From Agarophyton chilense (taxonomy: Eukaryota; Rhodophyta; Florideophyceae; Gracilariales; Gracilariaceae), in the NCBI GenBank assembly GCA_030374765.1, contig JARGXX010000004.1:62001-126000 (forward strand): a DNA stretch of 64,000 nt, in the 5' to 3' direction. This document shows, one piece after another, positions 19,076 to 32,500 of the stretch (the first letter of the stretch is position 1; every line of letters begins with the position of its first letter). Under the pieces are notes generated by a model that saw nothing but the letters and a program-made list of their open reading frames with translations, was not told the origin of the DNA and searched no databases. A program made the translations under genes and the position numbers.

Positions 19076-21549
19076 GTCCTTCGGCGACCACGCTTGTCAT
19101 CGTCAGCCAGCGCAGTGGTATTCTTTCTTCGTATCCTTGCCTTCTTGCCTCTCCACCTTGCGCTTGTCAGAGCATGCAGCCTCCATAAGAACTAGCTTGG
19201 AATATGGATAAAACGTTTTGAAGGGGCCGATATGACGGTTCGTGTTCAAAACTGCTACAATCATCCTTGATGTTGTGTTGATGTTTTGCTCGTGATGCGC
19301 ACAACATCAAAATTGGTGGTTCCATTTTGTAACGAGGTTTATAGTAACAAGTTTTGCCAGCAATTGAATGAATAAAGTCTTCTATTTTCGCAAAGCTGAT
19401 CATATGGATACCGAAAATGATGCCATACGATATATTTCCTTCCTGTTCAACACTCGGGAAGTGCTCTTTGAAAACTTTCAGCACCGTAGTGGTTCTCTTA
19501 ACCGCTTTTGTTTAAAACGTACTTTATTTGGGGAACAGCAAATACATGTCGTGAGCCAGCACTCTAGTGCGTCTAATAACGCCTGTTCAGCTGCATTTTC
19601 TATGTCCATACGTTCATCGCTTACGAGGAAAAACACCGAACCATTGACGTCTGCAGAAACGCATGTAAATGTACTATGCGATTTATTTCGCAACTCACCC
19701 AACTCATCCTTCAACTCATCCTTGTTCACCTTCGCCTTCACAGGCACTTTTCACCCGTACCATGTGAACGGCTAGTTGACGTACAGCCTTCCTTCGCGTC
19801 ATCTATGTTGTTGGAATCTAGGGCAGCAGACAATGGAGCAGGAGCATTCTTCTCCAGTACGTCGAGGTGCAGCTGAGAGACCGCATCGTCGTCCGTCCAC
19901 AGCTTCAAAAACTGAGAAAGTTGTTTTACCGTAACACGAAACGCGAAGATCTCACGGTCAGGTGTGCAACTGATGAGTACTCCACTCTTATAATTTTCAT
20001 TCATGTCAGTGCGTCGCACAGTATCAGAGGGACCGGCGTGGAATCCGATGCTCTCCTATGTCTCTGTTTAAATTGACGTACACTGTAAAATGCTGGCATC
20101 ATTTGGCAGTATCGATGCATGGGATGGCCCAAATGGAACCATATTTTAAAAGCGATACACTTCGGACCTTAGTCAAGACAATAATTTTCTCATCCATGTA
20201 GCATCTAGCTAGTGATCGGTGCAACTGAACACATCCACGTTTCAAGGAGTGGCCAATACATGCAAATACATCGGTTGACCACATTCCAATATCTAAAACA
20301 TTACATTGCGTGACCATGCTCACAAACCAAATAAGTTAGGCACATATGTTAGGATTACGTTTCAGACGTGGCCCTCTCCATGTCTGCGATGTTCTACTGG
20401 TTGGAAGGCAGTTTGAGAACGTTCCAACCGCAACAAACATCACATTTCGATGTAGTCTGCCGGATCGGGCAGTTATCACTAGAAAACCATTATTCCAGGT
20501 TTTATAGAATAGCGCAGAAGACTGCGAACAGAACCTCTCTTGCAGTTCTGTGACTAACCTGGAGCGCAGCTGGATATCTAAAAAAGGGCAGCACAGCAAC
20601 GCCCGCCTGCCAGAAGTCTTCATAATCTAAATAAAACTGAACTAACCTATCTTCCAAAAGATTGTGGGCCAGGGCGACGATGTTTAGACATCGTTTTGAC
20701 CTTCAAGTACCAACTGCATCCAGGACGGAGTCACTTGTTGATATCTCGAAGTTTCGGGTGCCTCTCTTGAAGGCGGACAACTACTACATCTGAAATAGGA
20801 AGGTGGATTTGAGCCTACGTGCAAAACGGGTTTGGGAATTCGTATCGGAAAAAAAATACGAAGACAAAACAAAAACACGAGAAACAAGAAGCCCAAAAAA
20901 AATTGGATCAGAAAGGAACTGTCGAAAAGGATCCACGAGAAAAGAACTTTTCACTGTCATGCGTTCTAATCTTCGCGCACGAGTCATTCGTTGCGCCAGT
21001 TATCGGCATCAAAACGCCGCTCATCGCCTGGCAACGATTAACATTTTGAAAATGGTATTTAAAGCCAGCATTGATGCGCTAGTGGGAAAGTACCAATACA
21101 TTCGAATATTGTCTTGCGCAACGGTTCTGGAGTACATTTACCGGTTTGCAGTGGTAGAATCTGAACTAAGCGGCATTAAACGTGAAAAAGATAAAAAGCT
21201 ACATACGGTGTTGAATCAGGTTCAAGATTTTGAAGTCATGGTTGGATGATCCGCAAGACATGGAAAGTCATCAAGAAATCCAAACTCGTTTTGATTCCAT
21301 AAGAAGCACAACTCTAACTCGATGGTTCAAGAAGCACACAAGAAAAAAGCCAATCTTTTCAATTGTGTGTGATGCGAGTCCATTCAACGAAGACTTGCTA
21401 CTTGTGTAACAAGTAAAACCTTGTGAAGAATGATTGCTTGAAGAATCCAAGAAGCACGGCTTACAAATGTGACAAAAATAAGAAGAATGATGGGAACCAT
21501 TGTTCGGATGAGAACACCGCAAATAAAAAACATATGTCTGCTTCATCAC
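19076..21549. other. Gene-poor stretch with broken minus-strand coding traces
   Basis: Minus-strand frames at 19478-19747 and 19738-20019 adjoin and have normal protein composition (for instance REIFAFRVTVKQLSQFLKLW), suggesting one decayed protein of unknown kind. The plus strand around 20803-21249 has another Lys-rich frame of 148 codons with no recognised domain. The second copy of the dispersed repeat lies at 20291-20400. Confidence 0.3.
20291..20400. repeat. Dispersed repeat, copy 2
   Basis: Partner of 12284-12411; the shared blocks keep their order and spacing. Similarity stops at about 20400, where the two flanks become unrelated. Confidence 0.7.
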
Positions 21550-21569
21550 ATACAATCTCCTGAATGAGA

Positions 21570-21766
21570 ATTCTTAGTATTTGTTGAAGGAGAACCAGTG
21601 TTACTTCGACTTTGGAGCATATAGGCACATGAGAAGCTTTTGTACGTCATTTGATGGAGGTGCACAAAGGGCCAATATACGACATACATCGGCGAAAAAT
21701 GGATACAAGCTTTCTGTAAAAGATCAGGGGACATTGAATGTTGAAGTGAAGATGACGAAAGAATAA
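21570..21766 (+). mobile_element. Copia remnant: protease segment
   Basis: A short frame reads CYFDFGAYRHMRSF, which matches the Ty1/Copia protease context (W-x-x-D-S-G-A-S-x-H-M). It is broken and isolated from other parts of an element. It lies in the same 21.5-24 kb scrap zone as other Copia pieces. Confidence 0.5.
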
Positions 21767-21959
21767 AAGTTTATCATAATAGAAGATTTTCGGTACATAT
21801 CGGAGCTTCTATGCAATCTACCATCCGTTAGCTTTATTACAAAGGATAAAATCACATTTGTTTTCAGATTGTTTTCTGAAGGCCGTAGAATCTGAAACCA
21901 AACTTTCTGACGCAAAACATGTCAGCGTTTCCATCATCCCGTTTTTCGCTTTTTAAAGT

Positions 21960-22265
21960 CTTCAGGCCCTAACTTCTTTCGGTGTTCGAGAAAACGTGGT
22001 TTTTCTAATGGCTTTGTCATTATATACGCAACCGTACCCTTTGACATGCAGTACTGAACTGAAATGACACCGTCTTCAAAAGCCTGCTAAACATAGTGAT
22101 AACGAATATCCACATGCCTGCTTCGCTTCTGGAAATTTGCCCAGTACATGGCCCCCGAATTATCCTGATAGATTGTGGTAGGCGAGTTGAGACTAAAAGC
22201 AATCTCCGAAAGCAATTTGCGTATCCATATGACTTTCCGAACGCATTCCGGTAAACCAATAAACA
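21960..22265 (-). mobile_element. Copia remnant: RNase H end of pol
   Basis: On the minus strand the segments PTTIYQDNSGAMYWANFQKR and SRHVDIRYHYV match the end of Ty1/Copia RNase H (D-N-x-x-A and the R-x-K-H-I-D-x-R-x-H-F block), followed by the region that usually leads to the element 3' end. Decayed. Its orientation is opposite to the neighbouring Copia pieces, so at least two insertions are represented. Confidence 0.6.
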
Positions 22266-22765
22266 CGGCTTCTGATATATACAGAGCGATACTGTTCTGT
22301 TTCTATTGGATTGGTGAAATCTGCAATACAGTCCTCACGATAGGTTTACGAATGTAGGTGCTTGAATTTGTTTACAGTAACGTAGAATACATTAAATATT
22401 GATATAGGGTCTGTCTTCTAGGTTGTAGCTCCTTGCAGAATTTGCTACTATGTCATGCTCAAATGCTTAGTAGGGTTTCACCACAGCACAAACTCGTATA
22501 AAGAGGGCCAACTCTCTCCCAGAGCAATAGAGAAAAGGAGGTCAGCTGTAATTCCAACAGTGGTATCATCGCACCCTCACAGCTGCATTCTCATTCGACC
22601 CCTCTTCTTCAGAAGGTTCTGTCCTCGTGTCTATGCATATCTTTTGCCTATCTTAAAATATACGAGGATAACTCGAAAAAGCTTCAATGATTCCATGCCC
22701 GCCGTGGTGAAGATTTTTTTCTGTGGATGCTTTGATTCGAAGCAGTTCTAGAATTCCAGGATTTA

Positions 22766-24027
22766 TTGAAGTTCGTGCCCCACAATCCCGCCAAGCATGA
22801 AGAAACCGATTCATTGGAAGAAGAGACAAAAAAGATATTATCAAAGGCACGTTGGTATCTTCTCCAGGCTGTTGCTGACAAGCCTCTGCGAACCATTCGC
22901 AGTGAACGCCGAAACCCGTTTGTGATGTACGAAAAGCTGAAAGGGAGGTATGCAATACAGAATAGGGCGACCCGTGTTCAACTGCAGACGGAATTGCATC
23001 AAGTGAGATACTCTAACAACCAGACGATGTCAGAGTATGTTGATGTACTAGGGTCAATATTAGGTAGACTGTAGGAAATGGGAAGCGTTATAGAAGAATC
23101 AATGCAAGTTACAATTCTCTTTTCTTGTTTCGGAAGCCCTAGAAACTCGCCATATGGTGCGATGATATTAGCTTTTCATACAATGACCGATCAGAAGCTG
23201 GCTTGATAAAACCCTACAGCACGCTTGCTACAGGAATATGAAACCCGATCGATCTCTGATGCTGCGTTGCGACCTGTGGTTACCGTAGAATCGGAGACTG
23301 CTTTGAGAGTTAACTTCAACAGCAATTGTTTTGTTTGTGGCAAGAAAGAGCCCTACAAGAGAGATGGCTCATGGAATGAAAATGGCTCGACAACACGAGT
23401 AACAAGAAATAGTCATACAGTCAATGCATTTACCGCAAGAGAGGGGTAGGGCTGCCTTTTGCATTCGTAATCGAATGAGGTGCGAGTACTCACATGGTTG
23501 CCAATGAACTATTAGTCAGAAAATTCCACAGAATACCTCCTAAAACAATCGGCCTTGGTAATGGAAGGCTGTTCGAGTCCTATCTTTGGAGAACACTGAG
23601 AATTACTCTCTGCCATCTGGGTATGGAACAAGAACAAGACAAAGTACGGTTGTTGAAGGATGTACTATCCGCCAAGAATCCCGACTGTATTCTCGTGTCG
23701 TGTCCGAAACTGATAAAATAGGGAAGCAAAATAACATTTCAAGACTCTAGCTGCATAATTTCTGGTGATTATTCTGATATTATTTCCAGACCAAGTGGTG
23801 GTGTGTTTGAACTATATGGACGTCTATCGAGAGACACGGTCTATATAGCTGAGGTAGAAGAATCAAGGAAAGTGGGTCTATGGCACGAAAGGTTCGACCA
23901 TATTAGAAAGCAGCGGATTGAGAAAATGGCAAGGGATAATCTGGTAGTTGTACTTAGCTTCAATGCTACACCAAAAGGCAAGCTCCTTTGTACGCATAAA
24001 GGGTATAATGCCCTGACTCTACCTTGA
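22766..24027 (+). mobile_element. Copia remnant: gag and pre-integrase region
   Basis: 22766-23074 resembles the Copia-type gag domain (ARWYLLQAVADKPLRTIRSE, then YEKLKGRYAI and MSEYVDVLGSI). Near 23330 a partial zinc-knuckle-like C-F-V-C-G-K is seen. 23803-24027 contains KVGLWHERFDHIRKQRIEKM, the pre-integrase motif L-W-H-x-R-x-G/D-H. The order gag, knuckle, pre-integrase fits one plus-strand Ty1/Copia copy. It is broken several times and lacks clear LTRs, so it is old. Confidence 0.65.
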
Positions 24028-24099
24028 GAGCAGGCATGGAAATGAAGCTGGAATTGGAGAAGTAATCTACACCGATATCTGTGGACCTATGAGCACACC

Positions 24100-26150
24100 C
24101 GTGCCACGGAGTGTACGATCTAAAGAGAAAGCTTCCAATTTCTAATATCGATAAGAGATCAACGTCCGATGCAACGGGTTCGTCTGCTTCGGCCTTTTCA
24201 GGCGTGAGATCTTTCTTCATTTCTTTGGGGCGCGAATCACACCTTCGGTGGCTTATGACCGTCCAGAAAAGGACGGGGGTCTGTAATGACCACGGTAGTT
24301 TTCCGAAGACGATGGGTTGGAGAAGCCCGACTCGTTATGATCTGATTTTTCAGAGTGAGACCTCTGAGAGCGATTGGTTGAATTTGATAAATACGATAGA
24401 AAGTTTGTACGCTTCTTACGTGTTTGTTGGTTACTATCCCTTACCTTCTCATGCTTTCGTTGAAGCGAAACAGCTTAGGGATCGTCAAGATCTTTTTTAT
24501 TCATCACGGTGGTTTTTTCAAGGTCTTGAGACGGGAATTTGTGCGAATGAATTGGGTATCACCGCTTTCGACGTTGTCGACTGGTCCAACAAAGCATATT
24601 GACATTTTCCCGTAATAGACAGAGGTCCTAGACCATTTTAATTATCGAAGAGGCATTGCATCTGCCACGCAGAATTTGGAATTCCTCGACGAGGGCATCG
24701 TGAGCTTCCCGCATGCTGCGGAGCTGTTTTCACAAACTCTCATTATAGTCTACGAGATTTAATCCTCTGGGTGCTAAGCAGTTTCGGTTGATGTGGTCAA
24801 ATTTGAAATTTTACTTCGACGCCCTGGGTAGAGGTTCCGAGCCCTTAGAGCGAAGATTGGAGCGTGTACCTGTAATCTTTGAACAAAACTAGGGTTTCAC
24901 GTCACTGACGGAGCTACTACACGTTATTGTTGGTTGGGCTTCCAAAGGCTGTCAAGTCGGCATTAGAGTGAATCTACCGGTATCCTGCTTGATGCAAAAT
25001 CTTTCAGACATTAAAAAAAGAGATATAAATGCCAGAGAAATTAGAGTGACGTCTCCGAAGAGAATAAAAAAATAAGATGCATCTTCTTGTAAGTCGAGAT
25101 CTCACGTTATGGTGCAATTATCCAAACCGAAGGAATCATGAAGATATTTTACTCTACCCCTAAAGAGGATATTCAAACTAGCGGAGCCCCTCCAGCTGAA
25201 CACGACTAAGTCGGTGTGTAACTCAGAAGCCTAGTTTCAGAAAAAGAGGGGAGAGTAGAAAATAAGTGGTCATATCCACGATATGTGTGTAGGGTAGCCT
25301 CTGGTTAAGTCACGAGTCTACAGTAACGGTGAGGGAAACCATACAGTGTCGGAAGTCCAGTGTCACGAGAGCAAAAGAATAAACATTAACAAAAAGTCGC
25401 AACGACCAAGAGAGCGAGGGTCAAATAAAGCGGAAAATGAAGAATACAAAAGAGAGATCGATACCCAGTACTGGGTGAGAATCCAAAGATAGTGTGTAAA
25501 GCGAGCCGACGACAGTTTTGGTGAAGCTCCTGCTGCAGCAAGGGGGATAGACAGGTCTTGAGTTACGCAGACTACCCTCTGAGACTTTTAACTACTCTCA
25601 AAGGCGAAATAGTCTAGTGCCAAGAACCCTTGGTTGTAGAGTTTCGTGGTATAAACCAAAACGTTAGCAAGGGGAGGTAGAATCATACGGTTCTAGGGAG
25701 CACACGATAGGCTCGACCCAGGAAGAGGAGATTGAAAATACCTGTAAGGTGTGGCCGCACCAGCCACTGAAGGATGCAAGAGGAACGGTGGCCTTACTAA
25801 GATCACGTTGGTAGAAGATGATGCACAGGACACGCGGGTCCCGAAACCCGTAAAGACATTAGGCTTACCTTTATGGTCAACTTTAGAAACCAAAAGAAAT
25901 AAAAGTAGTCCAGTACGTGCTTGTCTTTACAATAGTGACAGGGGTGGCCATGCTTGGTGAAAATATATATCTCAACAGCTACCCGACCTACGGTGGCGCC
26001 TCTCGCCACGTGACCACGAGGACGTGCCCTTGAGGTGCGCCTCCCTATCTACTTAGTCTTATCTAAACAATACTAAAATTGCGAAAAGCTAGGCTAAATA
26101 CTGACTGATCCATTGTATTACACGGCGCAAGCCAGCAACCACCCCGGTCT
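24100..26150 (-). mobile_element. Decayed Gypsy element: LTR plus gag start
   Basis: Minus strand, same family layout as the left-edge element. An LTR-like block (about 25089 to about 26150, right limit uncertain) is followed by a gag remnant at about 24100-24770 in which MREAHDALVEEFQILRG parallels MQEAQVILAEEFDSLRK of the left-edge gag at nearly the same distance from the LTR. The LTR keeps CACGACTAAGTCGG and CCCAGTACTGGG, both hairpin-forming and both present in the relatives. The rest of the element is missing. Broken many times; clearly older than the left-edge copy. The Copia scraps adjoin its inner end. Confidence 0.7.
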
Positions 26151-26228
26151 ACAAAGTGGCATAAATAACTCAGCAGTGTAGCTCACCATATTAGAGACCC
26201 CCTACTGGCGACAGCCTCGCCCCGTGGC

Positions 26229-26288
26229 TGTACCATTGTGCAGCGTTCGCCAGTGCAGTGTACCATAGTGCAGCAGTCACCAGTGCGG
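26229..26288. repeat. Tandem duplication, 30 bp x 2
   Basis: Two adjacent 30-bp units beginning TGTACCAT and sharing GTGCAGC and CCAGTGC differ at a few positions. It lies just outside the Gypsy LTR remnant. No function evident. Confidence 0.75.
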
Positions 26289-29135
26289 GATGCACTATAC
26301 CATTTGGTAATGCCGCGCGGTGAGCCGAACGGTTTCGACCACCGTCGTGGTGCTTGAAGGTCATCATCTGTGGTCGTTCGTAACGGCTTCTCAATTAAGC
26401 TTTCCCTGAAGGTTGCCAATATTGATCGGGAGTTCGTGTACCAATCTGTTTTGTCGCGTTCTCCATTGCGGGCTTCGGGTGCGTTCAGTTCTAGACGTAC
26501 TTCATACCTCGTTGGTGTCTTTTCTGCTTCTCCTTCCTTCGTCGCGCCGTACCTTTTTGGTGTCGTCGTTTTCATTTTACTTAACGAAATGTAAAGCGAA
26601 GTAAGCATTATTTCACCACGAAGAACGGTCAAGAGGAACGCTTCTACAAAACACTCGCGGCAAGACTACGACACTATGTAGAAGAACACTGAACTGGATG
26701 AGATGATTACTTACACCCTCTAACATTTGCGTACAACCTTCAGGTACACAGAGCTAAGCAGATTACTTCCTTCTTCCTGGTCCTTTCACATACAGGTCAT
26801 GATATTGTCCTTCAACCAGTACAAGAGAACTACCGATCCCGATTACCAGTGTGGTCTCCGTTCCAATTAGACTACTCCCGTTCTTTTCCGCTCAATAAAC
26901 GGAGAATTCGAGCACCTCCCAGGACACATTTGACGACCGTCATGGTTGGCAGCCGGCCCGAGAGCGTACTGTAGATGGCTATAAAGACCTTGGCTGCGAG
27001 GCAGTACCGCGTCGGTCCGCCTCTTCATCATTGTTGGTCACCATGTCTGGCAAGGGTACTTGTAGCATTCTGGATGCACCTGAGTTCGACCGATCGAAAT
27101 ACTACCAAGTCGCGATACTTCATTCATAAGCTATTGCTTGGCTATACTCGATTACAAGAAGTTATGAGAAGAATTACTTCATGGAAAGATTGGGACAGTA
27201 GAAATTGCATTAGGAAGTACTGTATTTAGTGTACACAGTCAGGCACCATCACCAAATATTTTATTTGGTATTATTTACCTAATTTGGTAGTGGCACGCCA
27301 CGTGTATGCCTTACTCTACTGTACTTGCTTTGTTTCTTGGTACATTAAAGGGCGCAAAGCCCAGGTGAGGAGGGCGAAGGCCAACCAACAACCACCAACG
27401 AACCTAAACACCATCTTAGTGAGTCCTAGAAATCCTGAAGTGGTCCACCACGAACGGGCACCTTTAGTATCAGTTCTTAACCGTTCTGAGCTATAGCTCT
27501 TGTTCCGAGGATACCCTCTACTGTTGCGCGTTTACTGCCCTTTTTCTACAGCTTTATGTGTGTATGTGTTTGTTGCTTTCTCTACTGTTTCCTGGGTATT
27601 TGTGTTGTCACAAGAGTTGTCGAGCCGATCTCGTGTGCAATATTTACCGCCGTATCTGGACATCCGCCTCGTGAATACACGTATTTCCCCTCTTGTCCAG
27701 GCACACCTGGCTGCTTTCCGCACACTCTTCTTATCTAAGAACCGTCGCTCGCAAGGTGACACCCGCTCTTCGCGGTCATTTCTGTGGATACCCACTGCAC
27801 CGAGACCTCTACAGTCTTCAGTGAAATACAACAGTACTCGCGGTGCGAACCGCAGCCGTAGTATCTCGAAGCCTCTAATCCGCCCCCGCTCTTGAGGTCG
27901 TGGTCGTGGCCATTACGTTACCGCTCCTGTTTCCTCTTCATCCCCCATCTCTGTTGGAGCATTTAGGTTCCCTCCCGGGTCCGGGCATTACGATCCGTAC
28001 TTTTTCAGCACCCCGCATGCAACCCACCACCCTTATGGAAAGCATTTTAAGAAGCTCAATGCGCTTCACTTGGAGGCGTACTCTTAGTTGGTCTGGATTG
28101 ACAAGGCTAGTTTAGGTTCCCAGTTCAAGCTTACCACCCTTTCTGGATATGCCTCATGGGAACGTTGGGACAGCTAGCGTCTTAGCGCCGTGCCATTAGC
28201 TCCACCGATACAATCGAGGGAGAATCGTTTCCGTCCAGGGAGAAAGGCTTGCTTTTAAATGCGCCAGCAGCACTAATCGTTTGGGGGTTTCATTCCTAAC
28301 ACTATTCCGAGCGATGTACCATATCTGCGTTGTAACGAGGAGTTCTTCTACCTCCGTAACCTTGTGGGATTATAGAACCGAATCGGTCCATCGACGAAGT
28401 GGCTGAAGCTTGACCGGGAAATGGTGATATTCGACACACCCTTCAAAACCATTCAATTGTTGGATCGTGACCGTCCGGGGGCGAGGACGCTACCACCGAG
28501 GCCCGTATCAGCTGTCGGAATAGTCTCGTCCGTACCATACATGGTTTAAATTGCTCTGAGTTCTTCACTCACACAACGGAGAATCGCGGCAAATGGTATG
28601 TTACCGTTCCGAATGGTGGGCAGGCTACGAGCTACCTCAATGGTAGGGCGTTCCGACTCCTCCCGTGTTGGCATACTTTGGCATCCACTGCAACCGAAAC
28701 TAGGGGTACTTTCATACCATTTGGTCTGTGGCTCTCGCGGAGTAGGCCGTTCTTGTTGCCCTTCTAGCTCTTAATGCTGCCGGCAACGATATTACCTAGG
28801 ACAGCCGCTGCTCCGACCCTCAGAACACCAATTATGGTTTCTCATCTGTTGGTCGCATATTCCGGCTTCCTCACTCTACAGTGGATCTCATCCGCCAGAC
28901 TGGTGTGGGTGAGATTCTTTTCGGTACGGAATAGAACGTTGCCCAGCCAGAGACTTACATGGACTTTTCGCTATGGCATCCACGAAAGCATGACCAATGT
29001 TGGGAGAGTTTGGACTTCGAGAAGCTAGCCATCCCCAGATAGGCAAATCGTGTATTACCAGGCGAGGATCCCACTTGTGGATCCACTCAGTTCTTTAACC
29101 ATGAGGTGGAGACTCCGGAGGGTATTACCCCCGTC
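26289..29135 (+). other. Decayed coding region of an unidentified element
   Basis: No open gene. On the plus strand, from about 27500 to 29100, stretches of good protein composition follow one another in changing frames. One includes a GRGRG-type patch and others are rich in aromatic residues and Pro. This looks like a protein of several hundred residues from a mobile or virus-like element, old and broken many times. No diagnostic enzyme motif was recognised, so the family is left open. It directly abuts the 5' LTR of the chromovirus. Confidence 0.35.
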
Positions 29136-29581
29136 TGTGAATGAGCAACGATAAAAGTTGAGTCCTGTAAGCCGCCGGGGCCTAAGGTATCTTTCAGACG
29201 CCACGTGGACTGGCCGACCTCAGCTGGACTCATTTAGATAATTATTATAGTTTAATTAGTTTAATAGATTAGCATAACAGTGCCAAGGAGATCCCAGCGC
29301 CTCGCCATTGCTATTTACTTGGCTCGAGTGACGCCTCTCCCTTAGAGTAAAATAGGCATCTCTAGGATACTAAATTACCCCCTTTGGTACATTCGTTCCA
29401 CCAATTGGTCTTCAAGGCATCGTTTCCGTAGCTCCAACATGTAGGAGTACGCAGTGAACGACAGCCCATTGCACCAAGTAATCTGGGAGTGCCGCCGTCA
29501 AGGATACAAACCTTAGGACCCGCTCTACCAAGCTACGTCAGGTTGAGACCCGTACGCTGACCCACCAGTCATTGCGTTACA
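29136..29581 (+). repeat. 5' LTR of the chromovirus
   Basis: Begins TGTGAATGAGCAACGATAA and ends TTGCGTTACA. It aligns with 37365-37704 over most of its length but holds about 100 bp that the 3' LTR lacks. An AT-rich block near 29230-29280 may be the promoter region. Confidence 0.85.
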
Positions 29582-32500
29582 TTTTGGTCTCCGGCCTTAG
29601 AATCCTCTAGGAATAATTGAACGGAGCACTGGAACGAAGTATTATCCGGATTCTAACCTTTGGTTTAATTTCCCAACGGACCAGAAGTACAGAAGCAACC
29701 GCCATTGTGGATGCAGAAAACACACCCAATTGACCAGACCATAGGACTCCTACGGTAGGACCGGTGGCCACTGCAACGCCGACGATGTCGCCTGAACCAC
29801 AGGCTGATAATTATAGCGACCGCAGGAGCACGAGAAGCCAGCCGCAAGGAGTACTGACTCCTCTGGATGACCCTAAAAGGATTCGCCGAGATCCCACGGT
29901 AGCAGCGCGTTTACGAGAACGCCTCACCAGGGTCACCTCTAGGCCGGGAATATCCCAAGGAGAACCCCGTAAGACCGAAGCAATTAGAAAGAACATTCCC
30001 GCCGGGATTGCCGACTTTCTCTGGCCCCGTCTCCGTGAGCTCTGCTCGGCTCATGTGGATTACATTGTGGACATGCGACTCGCCACGGCAATCGCTGACC
30101 ATACGGATTAAATCGTTACGCGAATCGTCCCCAAGGTCATGGATTCTGAGCTATTTTTAGACTCTCTCATTCAGGCCGTTCAAGGAGCAATCACCAGCCA
30201 GTCAGGCAACGTGGTCCCTTGGACCACTCCACAATTCAACCATCCGGCTTCCATATGGAAACCCCTACCGAACCCCCAGGAGTGGCGGTACTACCCGCCC
30301 CTAGCCAGGAACACCATCAGAACAACCCAATGGAAAGACAATCTAGGAGCATAAAAAGGCTCAGCGTCTAGAAGAGAGACAGGTCGCCCTTCCCAAAGGA
30401 CAATATGAGGTACTGCGATCTCAGGGCTCCATCGGATCTGATAGAGAGATCGATCCTTTAGGTCCCTATTTCGCTGGGAAAAAAAGGAGTACCCGCAGGA
30501 CAAAGAAGAACAGAAGGAGTAAAAGAAGAGACCATTCGGACACGAGTGATTCCGAATCGGCCTCGACCGAAACGACCGACTTTGAAGTGGATGAGGCTGC
30601 AGTTTGAGGCCTCAAACCACTGACAATAACCAACGAACTTTTCCTCAAGGTTCTAGACTACCGTAATTACCGGCTGGCCGACAGGTCCCCGAAATATTCT
30701 GGTTCGGTGGCTCGAAGAGTCACCAAGTGAGCCAAACGGATGCAACCAACCATTACGGACAAGTTCTCGGGTTCCGAACCCATTGCTGTCCTTATGCTAC
30801 TCAGTTTGTTCTTTATGGCCTGTGATCAGAACGGTGTCCATGAGAGCGCCACTCTGTACCTTTTCCAATTCTTCCTTATAGGACAGGCGCGTGACCGAGT
30901 GGTTTCGAAGATATCTGGCACATCTGACCTCGTGGATTCTCAAGACCGTGAGCTCCTCAGGTCATACACTCAGGTTGTTCATTAACTCTTGAAAACTTAC
31001 GCCACAGATGACTTTATAACGGATGCCCACCAGGAAGTAATATCCTTTAGGCAGAGCTCCCACATGATCGAATCGGCTTTCTCCGACGACCTATGGAAGA
31101 AGGCTTACCGATGTGGAAATGTATTCTCCAGAGGACGGCTTAAACGTCACTTCATAACGGGATAAATCCCTGCCATTCGGACACATGTCCGCAACTACCA
31201 CACGGAAAACCCATAAGACTCCTTCTTAAGGTTCGATACTTATGCCGAAGGTTATGGCAAAACCTACAGGACTTCCAGACGGAATGCTGACTTATCCAGG
31301 GGACACGCAACTCTATTGCGTAAACCCAACCAAGCCCATGCAGTTAGCTCCACGGATTCGGACATGGTTTCATCACTCCATTATGCCGACTCGGGAGATG
31401 TCCTCTCGGTTAATTTCTGTGCTCCTCTGTCTGGACCCCCATCATATACCTCCCTGGGAACTACAGCGACCACTGGCCCACCTACACCCAATTATTCTCC
31501 CTTTCCGCCCCACCAGGACGTTTTGTTCGCTCCCCAAGGGCCTATTTCGTATGTCTTTCAATGGTCCAACCTTGTGACTTCACGAGGTATCTGCCTGAGG
31601 ACGCATGCAAAAAGCTTCTAGCCTTAAGGGAAGAGAATTACAGGGTGAGGCGATTCGAAGGAATGTTTAACAGGGAACAGCAACGAGCGACAGGGACCCC
31701 TGGAAGCTCACGCTATGACACGCCTCCAGATACTCCAATCAAATCCCCACATGTCAACGCCATTGTTGACTCTACGGACGACCCCGAAGAAGAATCTTAT
31801 CCTCAGGAAGAAACGGAAAGGCCGTCGGAAAACTCTTAGAGGGTCGACGTGAGGCAAATTCTCTCTCTTTAAGCCCCTTCCTCAACCAATTGGACGGCCA
31901 GGAGCCAAGGAGCTCCTCACCTCCCAATAAAAACCACCCATAATGCACCCCTCAGGATGAACCATAATGGGAACATAGTAATAACCCTGTCTGTATTCTC
32001 AGGAAAGACAAGTATAAAGTTCGAGTAACCGTGGAACTTCGTTCCAACAACTCTCGAGTGACCACAGCCGTATTGGACACAGACGCTGGTACCAGTTTGG
32101 TCCATTCTAAGCTACTCGCATTCGATTGGCAAGATTTCGTTCAGGCAAGGAAGAATCCTATGATTACCGATGCATCACGTTCACCAATGGACATTAAAGG
32201 AATAGTACCACTTTACCCCCAATTTGGAAAATTCAGAGTGCGCACGTGGTTCCTTGTATGTACTAACTTGGGCGTTGAGGCAATCCTAGGGACATCCTCT
32301 ATCGATCAATACATTAAGGTTATTTATCCAGGCCTTAAAAAAGTCGCATTCTATCGCGCACCTTCCATCTTCATAACTGGATCCACCTCAGGGCCAGAAG
32401 CTATCCGCGAGCGAGCGATCATCTCCGAAAACACGAAGTACAATAAGGTTCGCTTGTCGGAGGCCATAACGATACCCCCGATGACTCAGATCACTGTATC

